Positions 1 through 6,580 of a stretch of 40,074 nucleotides of DNA are shown here, in pieces. Source of the DNA: Burkholderiales bacterium (lineage in GTDB: Bacteria > Pseudomonadota > Gammaproteobacteria > Burkholderiales > Casimicrobiaceae); assembly GCA_015075645.1 (NCBI GenBank), contig JABTUF010000008.1:1-40074 (forward strand), given 5' to 3'. The notes beneath the pieces are model-generated. The model was not told the DNA's origin. It saw only the letters and a program-made list of their open reading frames with translations, and did no database searches. Both the position numbers and the translations under genes were made by a program. The first letter of the stretch is position 1, and every line of letters starts with the position of its first letter.

Positions 1-1161
1 TTGATCGCCAAGTTCGCGCTCATCTTCGGGCTGATCGTCATATTGCCGCGAGTTGCGGAGCACGTGGGGCTCCCGGGCGTGCTTGGGGTGCTGCTCGGCG
101 GCGTGCTGCTCGGTCCGGCTGTCCTGGGGCTGCTGAACCCGGAAGGCAAAGCAATCGAACTGTTCGCTGAGCTGGGCAAGCTGCTGCTGATGTTCTTCGC
201 GGGCTATGAAATCAATCTCTCCCAGCTTCGCCGCTCCGGATTGCGCGCCGGGATCTTCGGCGTCCTCACCTGTGTCCTACCCCTGGCGCTGGGTTTCGGC
301 GTGGCGCGCGCCTTCGGTTACTCGACCAACGCCGCGGTGCTGATCGGCTCGCTACTCGCCTCCCATACGCTGCTGGGGCTGCCGATCGTGCGTCAGCTCA
401 ACTTGCTCGAATGCGATGCAGTCGTCATGACCATCGTTGCCACCATCATCACCGACATAACGGCCATGCTGATTCTCGCCGTCACGCTGTCGGTGCACAC
501 GGCGGGCTTTTCGCCCGCGCATATGGCGACGACACTCATCGGCATTGGAATCTATGTTCCGACTGTCGTGTTCGGGCTCAGTAGCTTCACGCGGTTCATA
601 GACAGCAGGACGCGGCTGCCGGAGCTTCGGCTCGGGGTGATGATCGCGATGATCGCAATCGCGGCCTCGCTCGCGCAGGCAATTGAGTTGGAGGGCATCG
701 TCGGCGCGTTCCTGACGGGGATCGCCGTCAAGCGCGCGGTTGGGGAGAATCGCGTTACCGAGTCGCTTCGAACGATAAGCGACGCCCTGTTCATTCCGGT
801 ATTCTTCCTTGCCACGGGATTCCTCGTCGACTTCAAGGTGTTGGGGGAAACGCTCTTGAACCATGCACCCTTGGTCGCGGCGATTGTCGGCGGCCTCGTG
901 TTCGCCAAGTATCTCGCCGCCCGCGTGGCGGGAATGTTGTTCAAGATTGGGCGCGACGAGGTTCGGCTCATGTGGGGCCTCACGCTGCCGCAGGTCGCGG
1001 CAACCTTGGCGGCGGCGACAGTGGCCTACCGGGCAGCAGGCCCGGACGGGAGCACCCTGATCGACGAGAAGATGCTAAACACCGTCGTGGTGCTGGTGAT
1101 AGCCACATCGATCCTTGGCCCCGTGCTGACGCGGCGTTTCGGCATCCGCGTTTCGCGATAA
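1..1161 (+). CDS. CPA-type cation:proton antiporter (Kef/NhaP-like membrane domain), possibly 5'-truncated by the window
   Basis: Integral membrane antiporter expected to exchange Na+ or K+ for H+ across the inner membrane. The 386 visible residues are almost entirely hydrophobic helices. They open with the typical first-helix pattern (glycines and GLPGVLG around residues 22-30, LLGP near 38-41), carry a charged mid-membrane segment ITDITAM near residue 150, and end at an Arg-rich tail without any RCK/TrkA-N domain, so this is only the exchanger module. The visible start is TTG at base 1; family members usually have a few residues before this point, so the true start may lie outside the window. 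The gene stands alone and is followed by low-GC non-coding DNA. The exchanger fold is clear; the transported ion is not readable from the sequence. Confidence 0.85.
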   Translation: MIAKFALIFGLIVILPRVAEHVGLPGVLGVLLGGVLLGPAVLGLLNPEGKAIELFAELGKLLLMFFAGYEINLSQLRRSGLRAGIFGVLTCVLPLALGFGVARAFGYSTNAAVLIGSLLASHTLLGLPIVRQLNLLECDAVVMTIVATIITDITAMLILAVTLSVHTAGFSPAHMATTLIGIGIYVPTVVFGLSSFTRFIDSRTRLPELRLGVMIAMIAIAASLAQAIELEGIVGAFLTGIAVKRAVGENRVTESLRTISDALFIPVFFLATGFLVDFKVLGETLLNHAPLVAAIVGGLVFAKYLAARVAGMLFKIGRDEVRLMWGLTLPQVAATLAAATVAYRAAGPDGSTLIDEKMLNTVVVLVIATSILGPVLTRRFGIRVSR

Positions 1162-1797
1162 CGCGTGACGCTTGCAGCGCATGGACAACATTTCGCACGA
1201 CATCCAGTTGGCGCCATGCCTTGAGCGCAGCGGTTGCCGTGCAGGGCAACGGCAGGGTGGCCACGTCGGCGATGGAGAAACTGGGGAACGCATTTGTATG
1301 ACCCCTTTTGGCTGAGACTAAAGTCGGAAACGGGTTGATTGCCGCAGTGCTAAGGTCCGCTCTCACGCAAGATGCCGCAGCTCGGAATGACTGCAAGACT
1401 TGTCTCGCGATGCAAGGCTTTCGCAAGACTTTGCTGACTTCCGCCACGGCACGATACGGTCGAAAATCCTTGCAGGGGGCGTTCGACCTGTTAGACATCA
1501 ATAAGTTACGAGGCAGGCTTCGGACTACGAACCAGGAGGTCATTGAGCGGGGCTTACACACCCCAACTCGGGACGCCAAGTTGCGGCGGCGCTGGTCCGT
1601 CATAATGGCTTTAAGGCGCATTCACGCGCTTTCTCGCGACTGCGCGACAGGGCCAATTTGATCGATGGGCAGGTGTATACGAAAATGTAGCTGCGCTGTT
1701 TTGCATGCCCCTGTGTTGCACTGCATTCGACTGCTACAGTGAAGTTGCGCGGACACCGTAAGCAGTTGAACTAACAATAAAATTAAGTTTCCATTTT
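1162..1797. other. Non-coding stretch, lower GC, likely end of an integrated element
   Basis: About 640 bp between the antiporter and the first tRNA-Asn fragment. The small open frames here have no recognisable protein features and no good ribosome binding site. Composition shifts toward A+T near the right end (about 1760-1797, ending in an A/T-rich run just before the tRNA fragment), unlike the GC-rich housekeeping parts of the window. This is what the distal end of a tRNA-integrated element often looks like; no integrase is visible. Confidence 0.5.
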
Positions 1798-1798
1798 G

Positions 1799-1847
1799 CG
1801 GACTGTTAATCCGCAGGTCCCAGGTTCGAGCCCTGGTCGGGGAGCCA
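1799..1847 (+). repeat. tRNA-Asn 3'-half fragment, copy 1 (putative att remnant)
   Basis: The 49 bases contain the anticodon loop CTGTTAA (anticodon GUU, Asn), the variable region, a complete T-arm (CCAGG / TTCGAGC / CCTGG), the 3' acceptor strand and an encoded CCA. With G1798 the anticodon stem pairs perfectly (GCGGA/TCCGC). The D-arm and 5' acceptor strand are missing, so it cannot form a tRNA. It is a direct repeat of 2790-2838 with two differences. A 3' tRNA half is the usual scar left by site-specific integration at a tRNA gene. Confidence 0.88.
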
Positions 1848-1944
1848 CGAGACTCATTTTCTGCGATAGCGCCTACCTCATCATTCACGTGGTGGCGAAA
1901 CGCTATGAGCGCGGCAGCAGGACGCAGCCCCTCGCGGCGAGGCA

Positions 1945-1973
1945 TTGACAATATGTACCGTATACGGTACATT
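1945..1973 (+). promoter_or_regulatory. higBA promoter with embedded palindromic operator
   Basis: A near-consensus sigma-70 promoter: -35 TTGACA (1945-1950), 17-bp spacer, -10 TACATT (1968-1973). The spacer and -10 hold a perfect 20-bp palindrome ATGTACCGTATACGGTACAT (1953-1972). A palindrome covering the -10 box is the standard place for autorepression by a HigA-type antitoxin. The predicted start of transcription, about 1979-1981, coincides with the proposed toxin start codon. Confidence 0.8.
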
Positions 1974-1978
1974 ACGCT

Positions 1979-2332
1979 CTGCCGACGCCGCAACGACTCG
2001 ACGCCGTCTTCTTTCGATCGGAGAGCGGCAGCGAACCCGTTCGCGAGTGGCTGAAGAGTCTGCCGAAGGATGAGCGCAAGGCGATCGGCGAGGACATTGC
2101 TTACGTTCAGTTCAAGTGGCCGATCGGCAAACCGCACGTCGACCACCTGCGCGGAGCCGTCTGGGAGGTTCGGACGTCGCTGGCCAATCGCATCGCGCGG
2201 ACACTGTTCGCGGTCGAGGGGCGACAGATGGTGCTGCTGCATGGGTTCATCAAGAAGACACAGCAGACACCGAATGAAGATATCAGGTTGGCAGAGAAAC
2301 GCTTCAAGGAGTGGCAACATGGCGAAACGTAA
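1979..2332 (+). CDS. higB: HigB-like toxin, phage Gp49-like/RelE superfamily, CTG start
   Basis: Predicted 117-residue toxin of the phage-derived Gp49-like HigB family, RelE-fold ribosome-dependent mRNA interferases that cut translated mRNA when the antitoxin is lost. Family signatures: AVFFRSESGSEPVREWLKSL (residues 9-28), KAIGEDI..VQF.WP.G near 33-50, LWEVR-like AVWEVRTSLANRIAR, and MVLLHGFIKK.Q.TP near residue 90. No ATG, GTG or TTG lies upstream in frame before a stop at 1946; the only start that restores the conserved N-terminus (MPTPQRL-type) is CTG at 1979, which falls on the predicted transcription start. It overlaps higA by 14 bp, toxin first, as usual for higBA. Either the gene uses a leaderless CTG start, or its start codon has decayed and the toxin is silent. 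Confidence 0.75.
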   Translation: MPTPQRLDAVFFRSESGSEPVREWLKSLPKDERKAIGEDIAYVQFKWPIGKPHVDHLRGAVWEVRTSLANRIARTLFAVEGRQMVLLHGFIKKTQQTPNEDIRLAEKRFKEWQHGET

Positions 2333-2630
2333 CCCGCGCACCGGTTCCAGATTTGACGATTTCCTGAAGGAGGAGGGTATCTTCGAAGATGTTCAGGCGA
2401 AGGCTCTCAAGCGCGCTCTCGCCGAACAACTGGAGGAGAGCATGCAGGCGGCCAAGCTGACAAAGCTGGACATGGCAAGGAAGATGGCTACCAGCCGCTC
2501 GCAGCTCGACCGCGTATTGGATCCAAGCAATGTCTCGGTTCAGTTGGATACCCTCATCAAAGCCGCGCGAGCGCTTGGCAAAGAGATAGAGATCAAGATC
2601 AAACGCGCCACAAAGAAGGAGACGGCATGA
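2319..2630 (+). CDS. higA: HigA-like antitoxin, XRE-family helix-turn-helix
   Basis: 103-residue partner of the preceding toxin. It neutralises HigB by direct binding and represses the operon. Residues about 35-85 form an XRE-type HTH: an amphipathic lead (LAEQLEESMQAAKLT), then a MARKMATSRSQLDRVL recognition region and a second helix region SVQLDTLIKAARALG. The C-terminus is very Lys-rich. The ATG at 2319 is chosen because it begins the conserved MAKRNPRTGSRFDDFL segment; the same frame is open back to 2070, but that part is the higB sequence read in another frame. It lies inside the interval bracketed by the tRNA-Asn repeats and may have served to stabilise the integrated element. Confidence 0.85.
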   Translation: MAKRNPRTGSRFDDFLKEEGIFEDVQAKALKRALAEQLEESMQAAKLTKLDMARKMATSRSQLDRVLDPSNVSVQLDTLIKAARALGKEIEIKIKRATKKETA

Positions 2631-3098
2631 ACGGCGCCCGTTTGAATCCGGCCTGTTCAAAACGGGGTCTATTAAGTCGACGTATCTGCCCGTCCAGGGG
2701 CGTCAAGTCCCATTACGTGCCAAAAAACTGACCCCACCGAGAATGGCATAAGTGCTTGATTGCTTTTCTTATTCCGACCTCGGCGGCGACGGACTGTTAA
2801 TCCGCAGGTCCCTGGTTCGAGCCCAGGTCGGGGAGCCAAATCATCGACGGGTTGCGTCTTCCAGACGCAATCCGTTTCAATTTCGAGCGCTCGCTCGTTG
2901 TTGCTTGGCCGCCGTTTGCCGGGTTTGTCCGTTCAGGGTAGTGGACCGACCGATGAGACGGACGGACTTCGGCCCATCCGGCACTTTCCGGATCGATGCG
3001 GCCAAGCGATCTGCGCTGACCGATGGGCCGTTGCCGGCGCTGCCGGGCAGCGAGCACGCGCAGCACAAGGCGTCCCGTGGCTCGCCACGACCGCTCCC
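2631..3098. other. Non-coding interval holding tRNA-Asn fragment copy 2 and a short inverted repeat
   Basis: No credible gene. It contains an inverted pair GGGGTC (2664-2669) and GACCCC (2730-2735) about 60 bp apart, flanked by short A/T runs and reminiscent of REP/MITE-like ends but too short to classify. The tRNA-Asn 3' fragment lies at 2790-2838. The sequence after it (2839-3098) shows nothing further on either strand; open frames there have no family features. Confidence 0.5.
2790..2838 (+). repeat. tRNA-Asn 3'-half fragment, copy 2 (putative att remnant)
   Basis: Second copy of the tRNA-Asn 3' half, from the anticodon stem to an encoded CCA. It matches copy 1 over 49 bases except for one swapped T-stem pair: CCTGG/CCAGG here, CCAGG/CCTGG in copy 1. 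This form matches the usual bacterial tRNA-Asn T-stem. The base before the shared core breaks the anticodon stem (A opposite C), and no D-arm is present, so it is not functional. The copies are 991 bp apart in the same orientation and flank higBA. Confidence 0.88.
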
Positions 3099-3134
3099 TT
3101 GCGATCGTGACCAGAGTTGACTATCATGTGACCA
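3099..3134 (+). promoter_or_regulatory. Promoter of the Phd/VapC module with heptamer direct repeat
   Basis: -35 TTGCGA (3099-3104), 17-bp spacer, -10 TATCAT (3122-3127). The heptamer GTGACCA occurs at 3107-3113 and 3128-3134, exactly 21 bp apart (two helical turns), flanking the -10 box; this suits binding by an antitoxin dimer. The predicted +1 falls on the A of the antitoxin ATG at 3134. Confidence 0.5.
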
Positions 3135-3397
3135 TGACCGGGATACGCATCGCCGACCTGAAGAGCCGCCTGAGCGAACATCTGCGCAAGGTGCGGGCAG
3201 GTGGTTCGTTGACGATTCTGGACCGGGATACGCCGATCGCGCGCATCGTTCCGTGGAAGGCAGGCATTGGCCCCCTCAGGCTTCGGGCGCCCGTACCGGG
3301 AGCGCCGAAACTCCAGCGCGTGCCTCTTCCGCCACCCCTCAGGTTCCGTGGAGACGTCGTCAGGCTGCTGATGGAAGAGCGGCAAGGCGATCGGTGA
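3134..3397 (+). CDS. Phd/YefM-type (VapB-class) antitoxin
   Basis: 87-residue antitoxin. The N-terminal half (MTGIRIADLKSRLSEHLRKV, then SLTILDRDTPIARIVP) is the Phd/YefM DNA-binding fold: a strand, a helix starting ADLKSRLSE, a glycine turn and the conserved xPIARIVP strand. The C-terminal half is Pro/Arg-rich and presumably wraps the toxin. The ATG at 3134 begins the conserved strand; GTG at 3128 (V-T-M-T) is an alternative. The stop codon overlaps the toxin start (GTGA at 3394-3397), showing translational coupling. Confidence 0.8.
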   Translation: MTGIRIADLKSRLSEHLRKVRAGGSLTILDRDTPIARIVPWKAGIGPLRLRAPVPGAPKLQRVPLPPPLRFRGDVVRLLMEERQGDR

Positions 3398-3810
3398 TCG
3401 CCTACCTCGATTCGTCGGTATTGCTGCGTGTCGTCGTTGGCCAGCGCGACGCTCTGAAGGAATGGAGCCGGGTCACGCTGGGCATCGCCTCGGCGCTCGC
3501 GGAAGTGGAGTGTCTTCGAACGCTGGACCGATTGCGCCTGGCGCAAGGATTCGCCGACGAGACGATCGCGGAACAGAGGGAGGCGGTATACCGGTTGTTG
3601 GAGGCCATGGAGATCGTGGAGATTACCCACCCGGTTCTGGCGCGCGCTGCCCAACCGCTCCCGACGGCGCTGGGAACGCTGGATGCGATTCATCTCGCCA
3701 CGGCGTTGCTGTGGAAGGAGCAGGCGGGGAAGGACCTGTCGATGGCGACGCACGACGCGGCATTGGCCATCGCCGCGAAGGCAAGTGGGCTGCGCGTCAT
3801 CGGCGCGTAA
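3394..3810 (+). CDS. vapC: VapC-like PIN-domain ribonuclease toxin
   Basis: 138-residue PIN-domain toxin, a Mg2+/Mn2+-dependent endoribonuclease typically aimed at tRNA or rRNA. The acidic residues of the PIN active site are visible: Asp in YLDSSVLL near residue 6, Glu in LAEVECLR near 33, Asp in GTLDAIHLATA near 95 and Asp in THDAALA near 117. The length is normal. The start is GTG at 3394, overlapping the antitoxin stop by four bases; earlier in-frame codons lie inside the antitoxin gene. With no nearby phage genes, it is probably part of the same mobile accretion zone as higBA. Confidence 0.85.
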   Translation: MIAYLDSSVLLRVVVGQRDALKEWSRVTLGIASALAEVECLRTLDRLRLAQGFADETIAEQREAVYRLLEAMEIVEITHPVLARAAQPLPTALGTLDAIHLATALLWKEQAGKDLSMATHDAALAIAAKASGLRVIGA

Positions 3811-3882
3811 ATGGCGCTGTCGCACTCGGGTCGGCGCGGGCGAGGGCCTCGCCACCGGGTGGGGAAGCGGCCTGAACCCCCG

Positions 3883-3931
3883 GCGGCCACCCAAACTCCT
3901 CCACTCGTGGCCACCCCAAATACCTCCACCT
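3883..3931 (+). repeat. Subterminal repeats of an IS21-family left end
   Basis: Two near-identical direct units, GGCCACC(C)CAAA-n-CCTCCAC at about 3885-3904 and 3910-3930, lie 100 bp ahead of istA. IS21-family ends carry multiple short terminal repeats that bind IstA, so this is probably the left end. The exact terminal base and any target duplication cannot be fixed because the right end is absent. Confidence 0.5.
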
Positions 3932-4011
3932 GATCGAGCATAGCTGCGCCTGATCGGGGCGCCGCGCGGCGGGACGTTACCGTTGCCCCTCGCCATCGTG
4001 AGGGGGAAGGA

Positions 4012-4480
4012 GTGAACGTCTTGAAGCCGGAGTTGTTGACCACGATTCGCACGCTGCTCGCGCAGGGTGCGACGCAGCGGGAGATCGAGCGATTCACCGG
4101 GGTGGATCGCAAGACCATCCGTCGCTACCAGCGGGCAAATTCCTCCGGGGTGGCCACCGGCGCGGAAGCTGGGGACGAGCAAATTCCCCCACCCCGGCCA
4201 CCGGCGCCGACGCTGTCGGCGTGTGCGCCGCACCGGGCCTGGGTCGAGGCCCAGGTCGAGCTCGGGCGCAACGCCGTGAGCATCTACCAGGACCTGGTGG
4301 AACTGCACGGCTTCGCCCACTCCTACAACTCGGTGAAGCGCTTCGTGGCGAGCCTCAAGCGCCGCGCACCGGAGCGCTTCGACGTGCTCGAGTTCCTGCC
4401 CGGGGAGGAAGCGCAGGTCGACTACGGCCAGGGCGTGCCCACGCTGCACGCCAACGGCAAGTACCGCCGCCCGTACGATG
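4012..4480 (+). pseudogene. istA: IS21-family transposase istA, 3'-truncated
   Basis: The 5' third of an IstA transposase. Residues 1-40 hold the HTH (LLTTIRTLLAQGATQREIER then TGVDRKTIRRYQ), followed by the linker and the start of the rve (DDE) catalytic domain, including the first catalytic Asp in AQVDYGQG near residue 140. Similarity ends near GKYRRPY (about base 4478); after that the frame runs on to 4725 in unrelated sequence. IstA proteins are usually about 400-500 residues, and neither the rest of the DDE domain nor istB is present, so the element is dead. The GTG start at 4012 follows a strong AAGGAG. Confidence 0.85.
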
Positions 4481-4532
4481 AGTTCCGGATCGTCGGCACG
4501 CTCGACGACGAGCGCCCGGCGCCGGCCAGCGG

Positions 4533-4668
4533 CACGGTCGGACAAGAGTGCCCGGCGGGTGCAACGGCATCGGCATGCGCGAATTCGATGACGCCGTCCG
4601 TCGCCGCCCCGGGAAACCGGGCGCACGATGATCCGTGGCGCAGCGTGGAAATGCTCCGGGTGCGACAT
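4533..4668 (-). pseudogene. FmdE-like gene, 5' fragment with a frameshift
   Basis: On the minus strand, ATG at 4666-4668 has a GAGGAG ribosome binding site a few bases upstream. It opens a frame reading SHPEHFHAAPRIIVR, which then loses register; the continuation is in another frame as RFPGAATDGVIEF followed by DAVAPAGHSCPTV. Joined across a small deletion near 4619, this reads as the N-terminus of a bacterial FmdE-family protein, whose hallmark is the AGHSCPTV metal-binding motif. Similarity stops at the Val codon (about 4533), close to the truncated end of istA, so the rest was probably lost in the same rearrangement. Recognised from memory of the family; not checked by search. Confidence 0.5.
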
Positions 4669-4727
4669 GCGCTGCTCCTCGGGTCGGAGGGTCTTGCCAA
4701 TCTCGGCCGTTCACGCTTAAGCTAGTA

Positions 4728-4747
4728 CTTGATTACTTACTTTCAAG
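4728..4747. promoter_or_regulatory. Candidate TetR operator
   Basis: The imperfect palindrome CTTGATTACTTACTTTCAAG (arms CTTGA/TCAAG, 10-bp centre) sits 16 bp before the TetR start, in the only A/T-rich patch between it and the divergent fmdE remnant. Its position suits autoregulation of the exporter operon. No clear -35/-10 pair was identified, so it is a suggestion. Confidence 0.35.
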
Positions 4748-4763
4748 CGCCCACCTTCGACGC

Positions 4764-5399
4764 ATGGATACGACCACCGCTGTCCGGGCCGTCCCGCGCC
4801 ACCGCCTGCCCACCGACGAACGGCGGCGCGAGATCGTCACCACCGTCCTGGCGCTGGCGCGCGAGCGCGGTCCCGATGCCATCACCACGCAGGCGATCGC
4901 TGACCGGATCGGCGTGACGCAGGGTGCGGTCTTCCGGCATTTCCCGGACAAGGAGGCGATCTGGCTCGCCGTCTTCGCCTGGGTGCGCGAATCGCTCGGT
5001 GCGGTGTTCACGGCTGCGATCGAGAAAGGCGGGACGCCGCTCGCCAGGATCGAGCAGGCGTTTCACGCGCATGTGGCGTTCGTCGCGGCGAACCCGGGCG
5101 TTCCCCGTGCGATCTTCCACGAACTGCAGTACCCCGGCGATTCGCCGGTGCGCACCGAGGTTCGCGCGATGATCATCGCGTACCGCAAGCGACTGGCATC
5201 GCTCTTCACCGAGGCGAAGGCGGCAGGCGAGCTTCCCACCGACCTCGACACCTCGCTGGCGCCGGTGCTGTTCATCGGCGCGGTACAGAGTCTGGTCATC
5301 CAGTCCGCGCTGGCGGGGGACGAGGCCGGAATGCCGAAGCGGGCGCGTCGGTTGTTCCCGCTGCTCCTCCACGGCTATCGCGGGCGCCGGAAGCCATGA
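4764..5399 (+). CDS. TetR/AcrR-family transcriptional regulator
   Basis: 211-residue regulator, probably a ligand-responsive repressor of the exporter genes that follow. Residues 14-65 are the TetR HTH: RREIVTTVLALARERG, then TQAIADRIGVTQGAVFRHFPDKEAIW with the standard GVTQGAVFRHFPDKE recognition helix. The remainder is the all-helical ligand-binding domain, with an IFHELQYPGD segment seen in related regulators. ATG 4764 is used because upstream in-frame sequence belongs to the fmdE/IS debris. The stop overlaps the next start (ATGA, 5396-5399), so it heads and is co-translated with the operon. Confidence 0.88.
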   Translation: MDTTTAVRAVPRHRLPTDERRREIVTTVLALARERGPDAITTQAIADRIGVTQGAVFRHFPDKEAIWLAVFAWVRESLGAVFTAAIEKGGTPLARIEQAFHAHVAFVAANPGVPRAIFHELQYPGDSPVRTEVRAMIIAYRKRLASLFTEAKAAGELPTDLDTSLAPVLFIGAVQSLVIQSALAGDEAGMPKRARRLFPLLLHGYRGRRKP

Positions 5400-6580
5400 A
5401 CCTGCGCCTCGATCGCAAGGCGGTGCTAATGGTCGCCGGCGCGGCGATCGTCGTGCTGCTGGGCTGGCTGGCGACGAGTCAGGGACCGCTGGCACCGTCC
5501 AGGGTGACCGTGGCGAAAGTCGAACAGGGCCCGCTGGTCGCGAGCTCGTTCGGCATCGGTACGGTCGAGGCACGTCGCAGCTACGCGCTCGGTCCGACGG
5601 TGGCGAGCCGCGTGGCCCGCGTGCTCGTCGATCAGGGCGACAGGCTCGTGGCCGGACAGTTGCTCGCGGAACTCGACCCGGTCGATCTCGACGACCGCGT
5701 CGCGAGCGGGCAGCTCGCGGCCGAGCGTGCAGCGAGCACCATCCGCGCCGCGGAAGCCCAGTTCGCGGAGGCGTCCAGCCGCGCGCAGGTTGCGGTTGCG
5801 AGTGCTCGCCGCTACGCCGAGCTGCGCGCGCAAGGGTTCGTCAGCCAGGAAGCCGTCGATGTCAGGGAATATGACGCGAACGCCGCGAAGGCGGCCGTGG
5901 ACGCTGCGGCAGCGCAGCTCGCGGCGGCGCAGAGCGACCGGGAACGCGCCCTGGCCGATGTCGCCGGGGTCGGCAAGCTGCGTGCGCAGGCCCGGCTCGT
6001 GAGCCCGGTCGCCGGCATCGTCAGCGCACGGCTGGTCGAACCCGGAAGCACGATCGTCGCCGGACAGGCGGTGGTGACGGTCATCGACCCGGCGAGCCTG
6101 TGGATCAAGGCGCGCATCGACCAGGGCCAGGCCGGCGGCGTGCGCGTCGGCCAGTCCGCGGAGATCGTGCTGCGCTCGGACCCGCGACGCGCCTATCGCG
6201 GGGAGGTGCAGCGCGTCGACTGGATCAGTGATGCGGTAACCGAGGAACGGATCGTCAACGTCGGTTTCGCGGCGTGGCCCGAAGCGATGTCGGTCGGTGA
6301 ACTGGCCGAGGTGACGATCCATACCGCTCGCCTTCCCGACGTGCGTTCGGTGCCGGCGGCGGCGGTGAAACGGCTGGATCGGCAGCACGGCGTCTGGCAG
6401 GTGAACGATGGGCGCATCGCGTTCCGGCCGGTCAGGACCGGCATCACGACGCTCGACGGACGTACCGAGATTCTCGACGGGCCGGCAACGGGCGACGAGG
6501 TCGTCGTGCACAGCGAGCGAGCATTGCGGCCGGACGCCAAGGTCAAGGTCGTCGCGGCGATCATCGGCGCCCAACCATGA
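5396..6580 (+). CDS. HlyD-family periplasmic adaptor (membrane fusion protein) of an ABC exporter
   Basis: 394-residue adaptor linking an inner-membrane ABC exporter to the periplasm or outer membrane. One N-terminal membrane helix (residues about 9-27, VLMVAGAAIVVLLGWLA) anchors it. Then come the first lipoyl half (VASRVARVLVDQGDRLVAGQLLAELDP), a long Ala/Arg/Gln-rich coiled coil (about 100-195), the second lipoyl half (ARLVSPVAGIVSARLVEPGSTIVAGQ) and beta-barrel/proximal domains. It overlaps both neighbours by ATGA. The order adaptor-permease-ATPase is that of DevBCA-type exporters. Substrate unknown; no TolC-like partner lies in the window. Confidence 0.88.
   Translation: MNLRLDRKAVLMVAGAAIVVLLGWLATSQGPLAPSRVTVAKVEQGPLVASSFGIGTVEARRSYALGPTVASRVARVLVDQGDRLVAGQLLAELDPVDLDDRVASGQLAAERAASTIRAAEAQFAEASSRAQVAVASARRYAELRAQGFVSQEAVDVREYDANAAKAAVDAAAAQLAAAQSDRERALADVAGVGKLRAQARLVSPVAGIVSARLVEPGSTIVAGQAVVTVIDPASLWIKARIDQGQAGGVRVGQSAEIVLRSDPRRAYRGEVQRVDWISDAVTEERIVNVGFAAWPEAMSVGELAEVTIHTARLPDVRSVPAAAVKRLDRQHGVWQVNDGRIAFRPVRTGITTLDGRTEILDGPATGDEVVVHSERALRPDAKVKVVAAIIGAQP

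Noticed and set aside
2070..2318. Longer start for higA
   Set aside because: This part is the higB coding sequence in another frame; conservation begins at the ATG at 2319.
1622..2341. Minus-strand 239-codon frame containing a PTRARTWDLRIN-like stretch
   Set aside because: The stretch is the antisense reading of the tRNA-Asn fragment, a well-known source of false proteins; the rest is antisense to higBA.
2797..3066. Minus-strand frame ending in PDLGSNQGPAD
   Set aside because: Same artefact: antisense translation of the second tRNA-Asn fragment.
4715..4722. 8-bp palindrome GCTTAAGC as a regulator site
   Set aside because: Too short to be meaningful alone; the longer imperfect palindrome next to the TetR gene is the better candidate.
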